Under the pieces are notes generated by a model. It worked only from the letters and a program-made list of their open reading frames with translations. It did not search any database and was not told the DNA's origin. Position numbers and translations under genes: made by a program. Of a stretch of DNA of 64,000 nt, positions 25,073-36,950 are shown one piece after another. The DNA comes from Mesodorylaimus sp. YZB2_4 (Eukaryota > Nematoda > Enoplea > Dorylaimida > Dorylaimidae): positions 1-64,000 of the forward strand of contig JASANH010001726.1 in assembly GCA_030248295.1 (NCBI GenBank), given 5' to 3'. Position 1 is the stretch's first letter. Each line of letters begins with the position of its first letter.

Positions 25073-27881
25073 CTATGGATTGTAAGTATAATGCCAGCAT
25101 CCGCTCACCTTTTTCATGTAAGGGTTGTCGCGCGCCGACCAAGAAAACAAGTCACATTTCCTGATACAGCCTTCATCGAAGAAGTTCAGACTGCGACACC
25201 ATTGCACAGTGCTACAGTACGCGGAGCATTCGTCCAATGTGACATTAGCGTAAGACGCTACGACCGGCTCAAGCATGCAGGTATTTGGAAAGTATGTGAA
25301 AGATTGATTGGGATCTGAAACAAAACAAACTCTTGAGCCTGGAACGCATGCAGATTGGAAAAATATTACAGATTAAAACGCATAATACGTATGACTCGAG
25401 CGTGCAATCCCAATCGGCTACGAGAGTCTTGTTATCCCACATGTATAGCTAAATAGAACAGCAAATGTAGAGAGTTGAGAGCTACGAAGAATAGCAGTTC
25501 TGAGCGTAGTAACCGCTGACATGCCTACGCATCCACTACAGCATGCGCCTGTTACCAGGAGGCTCATACTGTAGTCTTTGTTGTTGGTTGTTAAAAGATA
25601 CCTTGGTTGTTAAAAGAAATAATATGGATATCGCAAAAGATATGGGTATGGATAGGACTTTGATATCGATGTGTTAAATGATATTGGCATCGATTAGACG
25701 TAGATATAGATATCGACTAGATAAAGATATAGATATCGATTAGATAAAGATATAGATATCGATTAGATAAAGATATAGATATCGATTAGATAAAGATATA
25801 GATATCGATTAGATAAAGATATAGATATCGATTAGATAAAGATATAGATATCGATTAGATAAAGATATAGATATCGATTAGATAAAGATATAGATATCGA
25901 TTAGATAAAGATATAGATATCGATTAGATAAAGATAATAGATATCGATTAGATAAAAGATATAGATATCGATTAGATAAAGATATAGATATCGATTAGAT
26001 AAAGATATAGATATCGATTAGATAAAGATATAGATATCGATTAGATAAAGATATAGATATCGATTAGATAAAGATATAGATATCGATTAGATAAAGATAT
26101 AGATATCGATTAGATAAAGATATAGATATCGATTAGATAAAGATATAGATATCGATTAGATAAAGATATAGATATCGATTAGATAAAGATATAGATATCG
26201 ATTAGATAAAGATATAGATATCGATTAGATAAAGATATAGATATCGATTAGATAAAGATATAGATATCGATTAGATATAGATAGAGATATTGTATTTATA
26301 TCAACGATATCTGCCACACTCTAAATTAAGTTCACTTCAGGTCTATAACCTTTTATTGCCATTGCTCGAGTATTCCTTATGCGACAGAATACAACAACCA
26401 GCGTTTGTCACACTGTCGCACAGAGAACTCAAGTAGGTGAAAGCACTGTAGAGTAGAAAGGTATTGGTAGATGCAAAGGACGGCATAGAAAATCAATCGC
26501 CATAAATATTTAACCCCGAGAGCTATTATTTCAAATAGGTTGGAGGCGAGAAAATTATTCAAGCGAAAACTTAGGAGAAGAAAATTGAAATGTACAACAC
26601 ATTTTGAAATTAAAATTTTCCTAAATACCCGCCTAACCTTTCTCGAAATCAGCTGAACACCCGGAATTCACTCAAGGAACATATTTTCTCGCCATTTCCA
26701 TCTTAAACAGAATGGCTGGGTGTCCATGGGCTTGGCTTTACCTCAGAAAGTGCAACTTAGCTAATCCCTATCTTCCTATACTACATAGGTCAGAAATTAC
26801 CACTATTTAGACAATCCTAGGAGGTGGAATTTCGCCAACCGCTGTGGAAGGTTTTTCGTAATCTTGAAGGAAGAACCTGCGATCAGCTCAAATCAAATTT
26901 TCGTTTCATCTCATCAGAAATTAGCTAGGTCTCCTTGCTCTCTATTATCTCCCTATTTTTTGTCAAAATATTTATAAAAGTTTAAATTCATATCAAGCCA
27001 AAGCACCAACGTTCTAGAGCTCCCCGCTAGTAAGAAAAGAGTGTTCGTAAAGAAGCCTTGCATTAAAAAACATTTGCTTACACTAAGGCACACTCCAAAG
27101 TTTCTGTCGCAGTCGTCGAAATGTCGTTTTTTAATCCATGTTTTATCGCCCGACAAGTTTGGATTGATAGTCGAGGCATCCGTGTTCCAATGGGTTTTTG
27201 CAGTCCCGAGAAAGCAGTCTGTCGGACCCACACTTAAATCATGCGAACCACCGATAAACGCAAAATCGAGTTGCTTAAACTTTGACTAAAAAGCCAGGTA
27301 CAAGATTAGAGTGATAAAATTTTTAAAGGACCCTATCGAGCATTTACTGGCCAAGATTGTGTGATCTTTGCATATTCATCGCTTGTATGGACATGAGCTA
27401 ATTCTCCTCCATAGCTGGCGCAAAGTGGCCACGCGTTGGCCCAAGTCGCGTTTTTGTTTGGAATGAAGAAACAACGGGCTCCATTCCGGACTCCATTCAA
27501 GTCTTGGCATGAGAGTGTGAAATTGTATGCGGGATCGTAACACGTGGCTCCTGTTAGCAGAAAAAGAGATGATTCTCACTGCTTCCTAGTTGTGACCCTG
27601 TTTATATAGCACATCACTAAACGCTCAAGGATGATGGGGCGCGTTATAGGAAATGTTATGTTACATATACTGGGGGTCGAACACTAGCCGGCAGTGGCAC
27701 TTGACGTGGAAGCCAAAAAACCCCTCTGACCATGGTCCGGAACCAACTGATGGCTCACTCAACACACAACAGGCTCACGCTTACCGGTCGAGCCTTATCT
27801 AAACTGTTTAGGTTGAGGTTTACCTTGGGCATGCTTTTCCATGAGAGCAGCAAATATGATGCAGAGCCAAAACCGTGCCAT
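25073..27881 (-). CDS. C-type lectin + PAN/apple domain protein (copy B)
   Basis: Minus-strand exons: 27881-27824 (signal peptide MARFWLCIIFAALMEKHAQG, phase-1 donor), 27550-27348 and 27285-27082 (C-type lectin domain: CYDPAYNFTLSCQDL, NGARCFF, ATWANAWPLC, then HWNTDAS and NPNLSGDKTWI), and 25314-25073 (PAN domain: TLDECSAYCSTVQWCRSLNF, CDLFSWSARDNP, ending HYTYNP). Exon sizes and phases match copies A and C. The last part of the lectin domain (the W..C...CQ segment present in copy A) was not found after 27082. It may lie on an unrecognised exon or be lost. The intron before the PAN exon contains a 600-bp 23-mer satellite. Predicted secreted. Function probably recognition or adhesion, inferred from domains only. 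Confidence 0.65.
25690..26290. repeat. 23-bp satellite array
   Basis: About 26 nearly identical tandem copies of GATATAGATATCGATTAGAT plus AAA (23 bp). Only two units with single-base insertions occur near 25930-25960, and degenerate units flank both ends. It lies in the intron upstream of the PAN exon of copy B. The high identity implies recent expansion or strong homogenisation. Confidence 0.97.
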
Positions 27882-28492
27882 CTTGACCCGGCTACAGCGC
27901 AATAAGGTATGTAGGCAGGGGATGTGTACAAGGAAAGCATTCAGGGCTCTACTCGATAGAGCATGCCTGAAAGACTTTCTTATGCTTGTTCTTCGACGAA
28001 CTGTTCTGTTTATCACCAAGCTACTAGCTTGTTAAATATGCTCACTATAATCTTGGACATGCTTGTTGCCCTGGTTCAATGCGTGGGCCTAGTGACCTGC
28101 TCTTCTCTACCATGGTCCGCTCTCCTGAAAATTACACCTGCCAAATCAAACAATACGTGGGCAACGAGGGGGACGTGGGATGCCCCAATAGAGCCCATGT
28201 GTTGCTCAGCAACCAAAAACCGTTTCAAAGTGATGCCTACTGGACGGCGAGTGAACGCATAAGCAATTGCAGAGCCTAAGTCAGATATGCACTAGTAACC
28301 AGGGAGCCTTTTCCATGTTTTCTTAGTGAGACAGCCATAATTATCGACGCTTCTTGAGTCAAACCGTGTCAAACACTAACAGAACTGCAGGTGTTTTTCG
28401 AAATAGGAACTTGGCGCTCGTTGGAGCGCAATAGTCAAGTCTTTTGTATATTTCCACGTGGTTTTAAAGGGTCGCGGAAAGTCAGACATAAC

Positions 28493-28627
28493 AAGATCAG
28501 CGAATAGTACCCATCGAGCAATGTCAAATTCCAGTGGGGAAAATATTCCAGCTGGGCATCTCAAGAGTAGAATTTTTCCCATCGGAGTTTGACATTGCTA
28601 CGTATATGGTTCCTATTCGCTGATCTT
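28493..28627. repeat. imperfect foldback, ~52-bp arms
   Basis: AAGATCAGCGAATAG at the left is answered by CTATTCGCTGATCTT at the right. The inner arm segments (AGCAATGTCAAA / TTTGACATTGCT and GGGGAAAAT / AATTTTTCCC) also pair. The spacer is about 26 nt. It sits upstream of copy B of the lectin-PAN gene. Confidence 0.8.
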
Positions 28628-30397
28628 AAAATCTCTGACGTGTCCATGGCCCTTGAACAGGAGACTGTGCGAAATCTAGCCTTTCTCCTTACCCACAGGC
28701 TTGACAGACAAGAATATGTTAGAATTTAACTGGGCTCCACTTTTTTGGAAATGAATTATATTGGGCGTGGGTATATAGAATGTCCAACAGTTCTGCTCAG
28801 TTGGTGTTTGCCAACTACGTAGTATAAATAGACAAAGCTGTCAGTTGGGTATAAAAATTTTGTTGTCATATCAATATGTCACAGAAATTTATCAAATGTC
28901 ACTCGCACATATTGAGCACAGATTTTTTGTTTTTCTGAGCTTCCCAAATAGTAATTGCAGCTCTGTTTCGTCGCGTCATTACAATAATCGCCAACCCAAT
29001 GCCCTTAGCAATCTATGCAATCAATAAAATGTTCCACTACTTTCTCAGCCAGACGTGACAGCAAGGCGTGCAACAGATGCAACAACACAAAATCATAATC
29101 GTGCATAATCAATTCGATGAAATGATGTGAGTCTATGGATCATAGGTGTAATGAAAAAATCCGCTGGTCACACTCATAGACGGGTTGTCGCGAGCTGACC
29201 AAAAAAAAGTTCGCAATTTCCTCTGCACCCTTGGTCCCAAAAGTTGACACTGCGACACCATTGCACGCTGCTGCAGTATGTCGAGCAGCTGTCCAGCGTG
29301 ACATTGAGGTAAGATGCTACGACTGCTTCGCGCATGCAGGTATTCGGAAAGTATGTGTAAGATTGACTCGGATCTGAAAAAGATTTTTGTACCTCCATTA
29401 CTGGCATACATGAAATGTTATGTTATAAAAGCTTCCAGACTGAAACGCATAATACGTATGATTCGAGGGGGCAACCCCAATCGGCGACGTATGTCTCGCT
29501 GTCCCACATGTACATCTAAAATTAGCAGCACTTGCGATTTTTATACTTGCAAAAATTTTGGGTTGGAGCAAACTCATCTTCATCCTCATCCTCTAAATGT
29601 GCCCAAGGAATTTCATTGTAATCTGGCTGTTTTTTTTACTTCTCTAAGTTGTCCAAGTTTTCAAAAAATCATTTTGATCCGTTCAGTGATATATCGGGGC
29701 GCAAAAAAAGGTGTTGAAAGCATGTCTCTTAGACTAGTCAGCAAATGGGCAATGACTGGAACCTATTTCTTGATGTCTTCCTTGATATTTGCCTTCACGA
29801 TTGCGTTATCGAGAAAATATGTCCTACTTCCTCAAATAAGACCCCGGACGATTTTTCTTATTCTTTTACCAAGTCAAGGGAGCATAGTCGAGCATTCCAG
29901 GTGTGCCCGCCCAGCCAGATATGTCTGCTGAAACAAATACTACAATGTCAAATCTTACAAGCCCTGTTCCAACAAAGAGATGTCAATCTAAAGTCATCAT
30001 ATTTACCCACTAAAGGACAAAAAGGCAGAAGTTTCATTAAAAAATTAGCTAACACAAGGAAAAGGGGCCCTGCAAGGCCCACTCCCTTCTGACTCGTAGA
30101 AAATCGCTCACAGGTTACACGTCCATGCTTTTATGAAAACTTGTGAGTTTATGAACCTATATCTCTCATAAGTCTCTTAACATTCGGAAATGCCGATGGC
30201 TTATTTTGGACTTGTGGACTTGTAACTTGGTGAGACCTGGCCCAGATGTAATTCGTACCTATTTCAAGGTTAGTATTCATTTAGATTGTTTTCTAAAGTC
30301 GCATAAAAGGGACTTCGCGAAAACATATTCAGAGAATATTTTGAGGGAGTTCGCATTTTAAAGGAAGACAACAATCAGGCTTTCTAGCGCTTCCGAG

Positions 30398-30448
30398 TCG
30401 ATAAAAGATCAGGTAAGAGCGTCAAGCTCTTACCTGATCTTTTATCGA
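30398..30448. repeat. perfect 23-bp hairpin, 5-nt loop
   Basis: Arms 30398-30420 and 30426-30448 are exact complements (CGATAAAAGATCAGGTAAGAGC and its complement) with loop GTCAA. No T-run or GC-rich base typical of a terminator. It lies in the region between the surviving exons of the dead lectin-PAN copy. Confidence 0.93.
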
Positions 30449-30849
30449 TCTGCTGAAGACATTATCTCAGTTCCGTCACAGTCAGACTGACATGTCGAAT
30501 CAGACTAACTGGCAGTCGAGCGGCCAGGATCTTTGATCACGGCAATGATTTCAAAAAATGAATTGTACGCCCTTCAGTACAGTACGTTTTTGTCACACCA
30601 GGATCTGGTGACTCGAAACCAACAATTATCGTATCGCCGGTGGCTTAAATACGCTGTGCCGACCGATGCTCACGATGACTAATAAGGCTGGCCCCAAGTG
30701 GATAAGTGGTTTTTGGATTAGATTCGAAAAAAAGGTCAACCTCCACAATCCAAAACCACTCTGTCTAAAAACCTAAGCCAAACCAGCCCAAAAACCCCAA
30801 AAAATTGGTTGGATTTTGAGACCCAATGTCGGACCTGGCAAATAACTGA

Positions 30850-30906
30850 ACCTACACTGATGCACAGTCCTGCGACAAAAGCACAGGACTGTGCATCAGT
30901 GTAGGT
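30850..30906. repeat. perfect 23-bp hairpin, 11-nt loop
   Basis: Arms 30850-30872 and 30884-30906 are exact complements (core CACTGATGCACAGTCCTG). The loop is CGACAAAAGCA. It directly abuts the intron remnant where the second lectin exon of copy C should begin. Confidence 0.93.
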
Positions 30907-31326
30907 CCACATTGACTTTGACTAAAAACAATTGAGTATAAGATTGAGAGGGAAAATTCTAAAAGGACTCTCGTCGAGTTCTTACTGGCCAAGACTGTGC
31001 GATCTTTGCATATTCATCGCTTGTGAACATGAGCCAGTGCTCCTCCATAACCGCCGCAAAGTTGCCACGCGTTGGCCCAAGTCGCTTTCTTTCTTGGAAT
31101 GAAGAAACAACGAGCTCCATTCCGGACTCCATTCAGCTCTTGGCATGAGAGTGTGAAATTGTGAGCGGGATCGTAACAAGCAGCTCCTGGAAAGAGTGAG
31201 ATCGAAATGTTTGTTACTCCCTCAAACAGACACCGATAGGCCCCTGAAACTCTCTGGTTGTGTCTTACCTTGGGCATGCTTGTTCTGAAGAGAAGCAAGT
31301 ATGACAAAAAGAAAGAGCTGCGTCAT

Positions 31327-34253
31327 CTCACCCGGCGTCCTCGTAGTATGCTGTGCATCCAAAAGAGAGCATGACCAGCGAGAAAGTAGCTGCATAATTC
31401 GATAATTAGGGACGATACGGCAATGAAAGACTTATGTTTGTTTTCCTCTCCTGTTTGTCACCAAGCTACCAGCTCGTATAAAAGAAATTAGCGATTATTC
31501 CCGTTGTGCTCTAAGGTATGGGCATAGTGACCATCCTGTTTTGAGTAGAGTTTTTACGACCGACCATGGTAGGATGCTTGAAAACGGACCATGGGTTGCT
31601 TAGCGCTCCAGCGCCGTTTCAAACTGCCTGACAAATGGTCAAAGTAGAACTAATATACAGTACAGTAAAAACATAACAGCAGAGAAACTCTCTTCGGTTG
31701 CTACTTTTTATTGGCAACAAATGAAGGTTCGATGAGATAGCGAGCTAGTCAAGTCGCTTGTGGGTGCATATCTCCTTTGAAAAGCTAGTCGATGCATGGA
31801 GGGGCAAAACAGTTGCACCAGTTACACCAGTTACTGTAGGATTAACCAAATTTTGTTGACAGTAGCTCCAGGAATGATTGATTATATTTGACTTTTTCGT
31901 CACCATGTACGCATGGGCTGCCTACTACTAAGCAAATTATAACGATGCGACCCCATCGTGATCAAGATGATTGATTGTGAGCAGAGTGAGTGCAAGTGTC
32001 ATTTTAAAAAGTCCCAATGATTTCACCCCCAAAAAAGCGTTCAGGAAGCCAAAAAAAGAGATTTTAGGAAACCTCCATAAAAACCTGGTGCAAAGGTCAT
32101 TAGTCATAGTATCTGTGTCAGATGCAGCCGTTGGAAACGGGAATTGGTGACTCTTCGCAGGTCCATGCCCTAAAAAGGGCTACTGTATACAACAGTCACT
32201 ACGGTGTAGTACTGCGTGATCCGCGTCAAGACTCTATGGTAAGCCCCTAAGCAATACGATGACGGTGAAGAAAACCCCTAGTCTCCACAGCTCCAAACCT
32301 GACTGTCACGGCCGGATCGGTTCTACATATATGTTCCGGTTCGGTTTCGGTTTCGGCTCTACCTAATCGGTTCGGTTCGGCTCTCGGTTCTTTCGGTTCG
32401 GTTCAAATTTTCGGTTTCAGAGCACTGGTTTTTTCTAATGACTAAAAAAACAGCATGCATAGGTCATAGCATGGCATGTCTTTTAGTCAGTTCAACTATG
32501 AGTGAGGACACGTAAATTCTGTCTTAAATTTTTTGCACCAAATGCTAAAAAGGAAGCACAGAAAAATTATTCTGTTCGCGTTTTATCTGTCGCGTTCATT
32601 TTGCATTTTCTTCGTTTACGTTTGCAAAATCCATGCGCTTACATTTCCTTTCATTTCTCCCCATTACTCTATCGCAGTTCAAATGTCTGCTTGAGACGAC
32701 GAGGGACTAGAAGATGGACACATTGTGCCATTATATCTGACATGTTTGAGCTACTCGAAAGATAAGACGAAGGCGTTACGAACATGGCATTCTTAGCGCC
32801 CCCCCCCCCCCCCCCTACACGCAAGCCAAGCAAAAAAGCCGCACCTAATCACCGACTATCCGCATCAGAGGCATTGGTGCAGCGAGTAAGGGTCGAGATA
32901 GGGGCGGAAACAAGAAAGGATGTATGAAGAGAATGAAGACTGGGCTGCGGTGTCATTTTCTTCGAGGTCGCTTAATTCAGCAAGCAAGCTAACGTTTACA
33001 GAAAAAAATTTTCCTTCTACCTCCACCTCTCGCGTCATTTGATATCGATTTCCGGCGCAGCGATTCTTGTTTCCGAAGCCACACGAGCTCGGTTAGTTTC
33101 TTTTTTTCGACGAGTGCAATGCCCAGTTTTCTCTTTTATGGCCCCTTTCTAGCCAGACTTTACGTAGTTTGGATTTTCTATTCATTCGTTCTACCTGTCT
33201 AAACCCTTCATTTTCGCCAAGACTCTTCTGGGATGAGGGAAAAATTTATATCCGAAAGTAGTGCCCTTTTTCGCATGTATCGTTCACAATTACTAATTGA
33301 ATCGGTGAGTTGGCAGTAACAGGTGAAAAGGATCTGACTCGTCGGAAACGAGTACTTTGAACCATCGAACTTGTAGTAAGTGAATGAAAACATGCGCACC
33401 TGCCTCCGCTGATGACGTTGCGTGTTCTCTCGAATGAGAGCAAAAAAAGCAAACTTCTCAACTTACGCGCTAGATTTTCTGTACTTGCCTACGGTAATCG
33501 ACTCAAGTGCAGTCGGTAGATTATCATAGTGTGTTGCTGGGCAATTGGGATTTCCCCGTTGCATGTGCTTTGGTGTTAATTTAATGAAATTTCCAATCGG
33601 CAACTGATTTGTTTGATTTTAGTAGAGATGCGAAATTAGTCGCGTGAATAGAAGCGCTTCTAGTCTTTACAACGATCTCTAGAGATTCGTTTTCTGTGTG
33701 CTTGCCCTGGTGTGAGTATGCATTCGCTTAGAAAATCGTCGCGATTCGATCAATGTCGTGTGTACACAATGTCAGCACACTTTTTTCCCTCATTTTTCTA
33801 TTTCAGCTTTTCATTTTCTAGTCTCGCTTAGTTGCCTTTACTATCGGCTACTGCGCATACTCGATTTTTGTATCTAACCGCCTCTGATTTTCGGCAACTG
33901 AAAACCTACTTGAGCAACCGGAAATCGACTAGGCCTATTTTTCAGAAACCTTTCAGAAAAATGAGGCTTGGCTCATGGCCGAACTTTTATAGGATTCTAA
34001 GGGCTTTCAGGAAATCACACAAACCTTACCCAAACTTTTATATTCCTGGAAAGGCTACGTCCATGAAGTCTCCCTTTCTCATTCGTTTTACGCTTTTCTT
34101 TACTTTTTAAGTAGACAGGCAGAAAAATGCAGGCTTTTTAACACTAGCTCCCGACATCAGACACCTGTTAAACTTTTTTTAATCATTCGGTCGAATTGAC
34201 CGCAGAATTAGACTCTTTTAAAACTTAAAATCACGTGTACCCAGGCATTTCAG
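31327..34253. other. intergenic, repeats only
   Basis: The left 250 bp are homologous to the upstream flank of copy B (shared TGTTTATCACC/TGTTTGTCACC AAGCTAC segments). A degenerate TTCGG/GGTTCGG array lies at about 32320-32420. A run of 17 C is at 32799-32815. No supported exon. Confidence 0.5.
32320..32420. repeat. degenerate GGTTCGG-type short repeat
   Basis: Repeated TTCGGTTCGG, TTTCGGTTTCGG and related words over about 100 bp, broken by short AT stretches. Confidence 0.6.
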
Positions 34254-34405
34254 CTTTGGTGCAGCTCGCTGGTGCCAAAAATGTTCAAAACCTTGTTTCT
34301 ACACGAAGCTTCCTCATCGTTGCAGCGGGCCGTGGGGCGGTGTTTGAACGAGGAAGGCCTCCTCTTATTGATGAACAAGAACGAAATGGCGAACGTGGTA
34401 TTGGT
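34254..34405 (+). other. orphan exon-like segment
   Basis: Open from an acceptor (GGCATTTCAG) to a consensus donor (GGT then GTAAGC). It encodes about 50 residues with a protein-like mix: SSLVPKMFKTLFLHEASSSL, then a segment with QRAVGRCLNEEG and LLLLMNKNEMANVVL. GC content is higher than the flanks. It could be an exon of an unseen gene or an alternative upstream exon of the SK gene 3.6 kb downstream, but no partner in phase was found. No family recognised. Confidence 0.3.
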
Positions 34406-34936
34406 GTAAGCTAGAAGAAGCAACTAAACGCGGACTAGACTGCTATGACCGCGGGCGATAGTTTTTAATACTAATCTCAAGTGACCCCTTTTCCGCCTAA
34501 AGTGAGGAGGCGGCTTTCGAAAAAAACTGGCGAAGTAAACGATTTTTTCTCGTTAGATTGGTTTTTCGGTTAACATAAATTCAAACTAAAATGATGCCAA
34601 TTTATTCTAGCGCATCTCAGGTTTTCAGAAAAGCGGTTGTGCCTTTATTATTTTAATTTCTTCGCACCACATTTATTTGATTAGGTTTTTGATTACTTTA
34701 ATTTGAGTGAATGACTGACGTCGACGTAGCTAATATTTTCATTACGAATGAAGGGAAGACTGAATTGTGGCAAACAAAAAGTAATCTGCGTGATTGACGA
34801 TTTTTTTAAATATTCGCGACTAGAGCGAAAAATCCCTTTGATTATGATTGCTGTCAAAATACTCGTAACTAGATGCTTTTACAATTTTTACTGTTTAAAT
34901 AGTTTTTCTGTTTTCAGTGGTGTTGGTGCAAAACTC

Positions 34937-34975
34937 CATATATATATATATATACAGTATATATATACAGTATGT
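34937..34975. repeat. AT-rich microsatellite with TATACAGTA units
   Basis: Simple TATATA run punctuated twice by CAGTA. Confidence 0.7.
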
Positions 34976-36719
34976 GGGAAATACCTATCTCTCTTTGTTC
35001 TTAGACTGCTTCTTCGAGTGTGAATTCGAGCTTTGAAGGATTAACCCTACCAGATTTATCTTTTACTAAATACATAATTTCACGCGATTTAATCGAAAAT
35101 TTAGTTATTTTAGTTATCTGACACATCAGGCGTTACATTTGTAAACCATTTAACAAGCCTCGTACAATACGTGATTTGAACTTCCCGCTATGAGCCGCCT
35201 ATGACAGGTTTCCACAGATAAAAATTCCGCTACAAGCAAGCCTGTGCGCTTTAATTTTTAGACATCCGTTATTTTATCAATTTTTCGTAGTTCATTTTCA
35301 TTTGTTTTCTTTTCGATAACAATAGCAAAACCGCTTCTGGACGTCTTCCCTACACAAACATGCACGCAGCCTTGGTACTTTTCATCCATGTAAAACTATC
35401 ATAGGCGGACAGCGGGAAATTCGAATTTTGCGTTGCACGGGGTTGTGAAATGGTCTGCGTGAAGCTGTATCGAAATTTAGCTCACAGTGTTTTTTTATTA
35501 TGTTCAATCGCTTTCTATATTCAGTAAATTGTTCACAGTGGTAATAACAGTAATAATCCCGTAATAATTTTCGCTGCACGATTTGCGTGTTTCTTTTGCA
35601 TGACAACTACGTGAAGGCGGCGGAGAATAGTCGATAAACAAAAAATTAGATGGTGAGCTCATCTCGCCGAGCTATCCATCCATACATTCGCGGTTAATAC
35701 CCAACCCGAGTTTGTTAGCTACAGAAGGTGGCACTTGACGGTATGAAAAAATGGGACTGTATGTGGGAAAATTTCATTTCAGCACAGGCCCTACAGCTGC
35801 GGTGATGTCGTGTCCTGAGCGTAGGCCATGGCTTGCCCGCAATCAAAGTCTTGCTTGATTAAAAAGTGTGCGTAAATGTGGTCACAATGACGTGACTAGG
35901 ATCGATTTCATGGTGTTCGCTCAGCACGTTTAGGCTGTGTATAGATGGGTACGGGAGAATGGATGGAGCAAAGGGAGAGTGATATTGAATTTATCCTTTT
36001 AGCTGAAATGCATGTGTAAACGAATGAAATGCCGAAAGCAAAAAGTCTATACCTAAGTTTAATATTTACTTTAGGCATTTATATTCGGTCTGTCATTAAG
36101 CTTGGGGTGGCAGCTAACTGCGCGCGATGCGAATGGTTTAGTCGAATTCTGGCTGCATCTGAGAGTGTAAGGTTTTTTGACTTGAAAAACCCATTCCAAA
36201 ATCCAGGTCAAACAATATTACTGGGACACAGCCCATTTCGTTTTATTTGTGTAAATTTTTCAAACTGAGCTCATTTTCTGTCCAATATGCTCTGGGGCTT
36301 ATAGGGCATCTAATCGTGAGCTCTACTGAAGCTCGATCTGACCTGAGAAACCTGCATCGTTCTCAGATGTAGGTGGCATGGGATACTCCGCGTGGAAGCT
36401 GTAATTCCTGGCAATCCTATTAGCCAAATCCTATTTTATTGGGTTTTGCTTATAGCGTTTTGAAGCCAAACCAACCAGGCCGTTCCAGGGCCAACCTGCG
36501 TCTCGGTTGCGTGCCTTGCTTCATTTCACATTGACGACGATTTCACACGAGTGTAAATGGAAGGGCTGATTGTGTGTACAAATAGGCACCTGATTAGCCC
36601 AGTTTATCTAGGTCGTTGGTCAGCTTCGAGCTATTTCGGTCGAGCCTGGATACACAACTTCTAATGAAGCAAAGTCGTATGTATGTAGCCACATGACAGT
36701 ACTGTACTGTTCTCCCAGT
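34976..36719. other. intergenic, nothing recognised
   Basis: AT-rich DNA with chance open frames only. Confidence 0.4.
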
Positions 36720-36950
36720 ACTCCCATAGGGCAATGCAGGCAGGACTTTGAACCCTACCTGTTTTAGCGGCCCTACCTCGTTTGGCTTCTGCTTTGCCCT
36801 CTCATTAGAGCACCCTGGATGGTGGTCCTCTGCAAAATGCCTGGGTACAGGGTCAGCGAGGATATCTGGGTTTTTAATTTGTGGTCTTCATAGACGAGGA
36901 TTTAACCTGCAATGGCCTAGTCTCTGGCTACCTAGCTAAGCGGTAGAAGA
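36720..36950 (-). mobile_element. tRNA-headed SINE-like repeat, copy 4 (tentative)
   Basis: On the minus strand an A-box-like GCTTAGCTAGGTAGCCAG is followed within about 30 nt by a B-box-like GCAGGTTAAATCCTCG. A body with TCGCTGACCCTGTACCCAGG follows. The box spacing is short for a tRNA, which favours a decayed SINE. Confidence 0.35.

Larger units (their letters stand above)
29133..31326 (-). pseudogene. lectin-PAN pseudogene (copy C)
   Basis: A tandem duplicate of copy B. The signal-peptide exon (31326-31269, MTQLFLFVILASLQNKHAQG) and its phase-1 donor are kept. The first lectin exon (31186-30986) matches copy B but lacks 2 nt near 31021 (the codons after HVH), shifting the frame to an early stop. 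The second lectin exon is absent: only its upstream intron sequence (GACTTTGACTAAAAA) remains near 30912-30928, next to a perfect hairpin. The PAN exon (29373-29133) keeps TLDSCSTYCSSVQWCRSVNF but lost 1 nt in a T-run (A-run on plus, about 29200-29210), shifting frame before the last third. Three independent lesions make it non-functional unless assembly errors explain the two indels. Confidence 0.8.

Noticed and set aside
25690-26290. CRISPR array
   Set aside because: The repeats are directly adjacent with no variable spacers and the context is a eukaryotic intron; it is a satellite.
26953-27066. Last lectin exon of copy B (after a CTTACTAG acceptor)
   Set aside because: The reading frames after that acceptor do not show the W..C...CQ segment seen in copy A, and no donor follows in a fitting phase.
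29314-29931. 205-codon plus-strand open frame
   Set aside because: Its first part is antisense to the PAN exon of the dead lectin copy and the rest shows no protein-like pattern.
30398-30448. Transcription terminator hairpin
   Set aside because: Eukaryotic context, AT-rich stem and no T-run after it.
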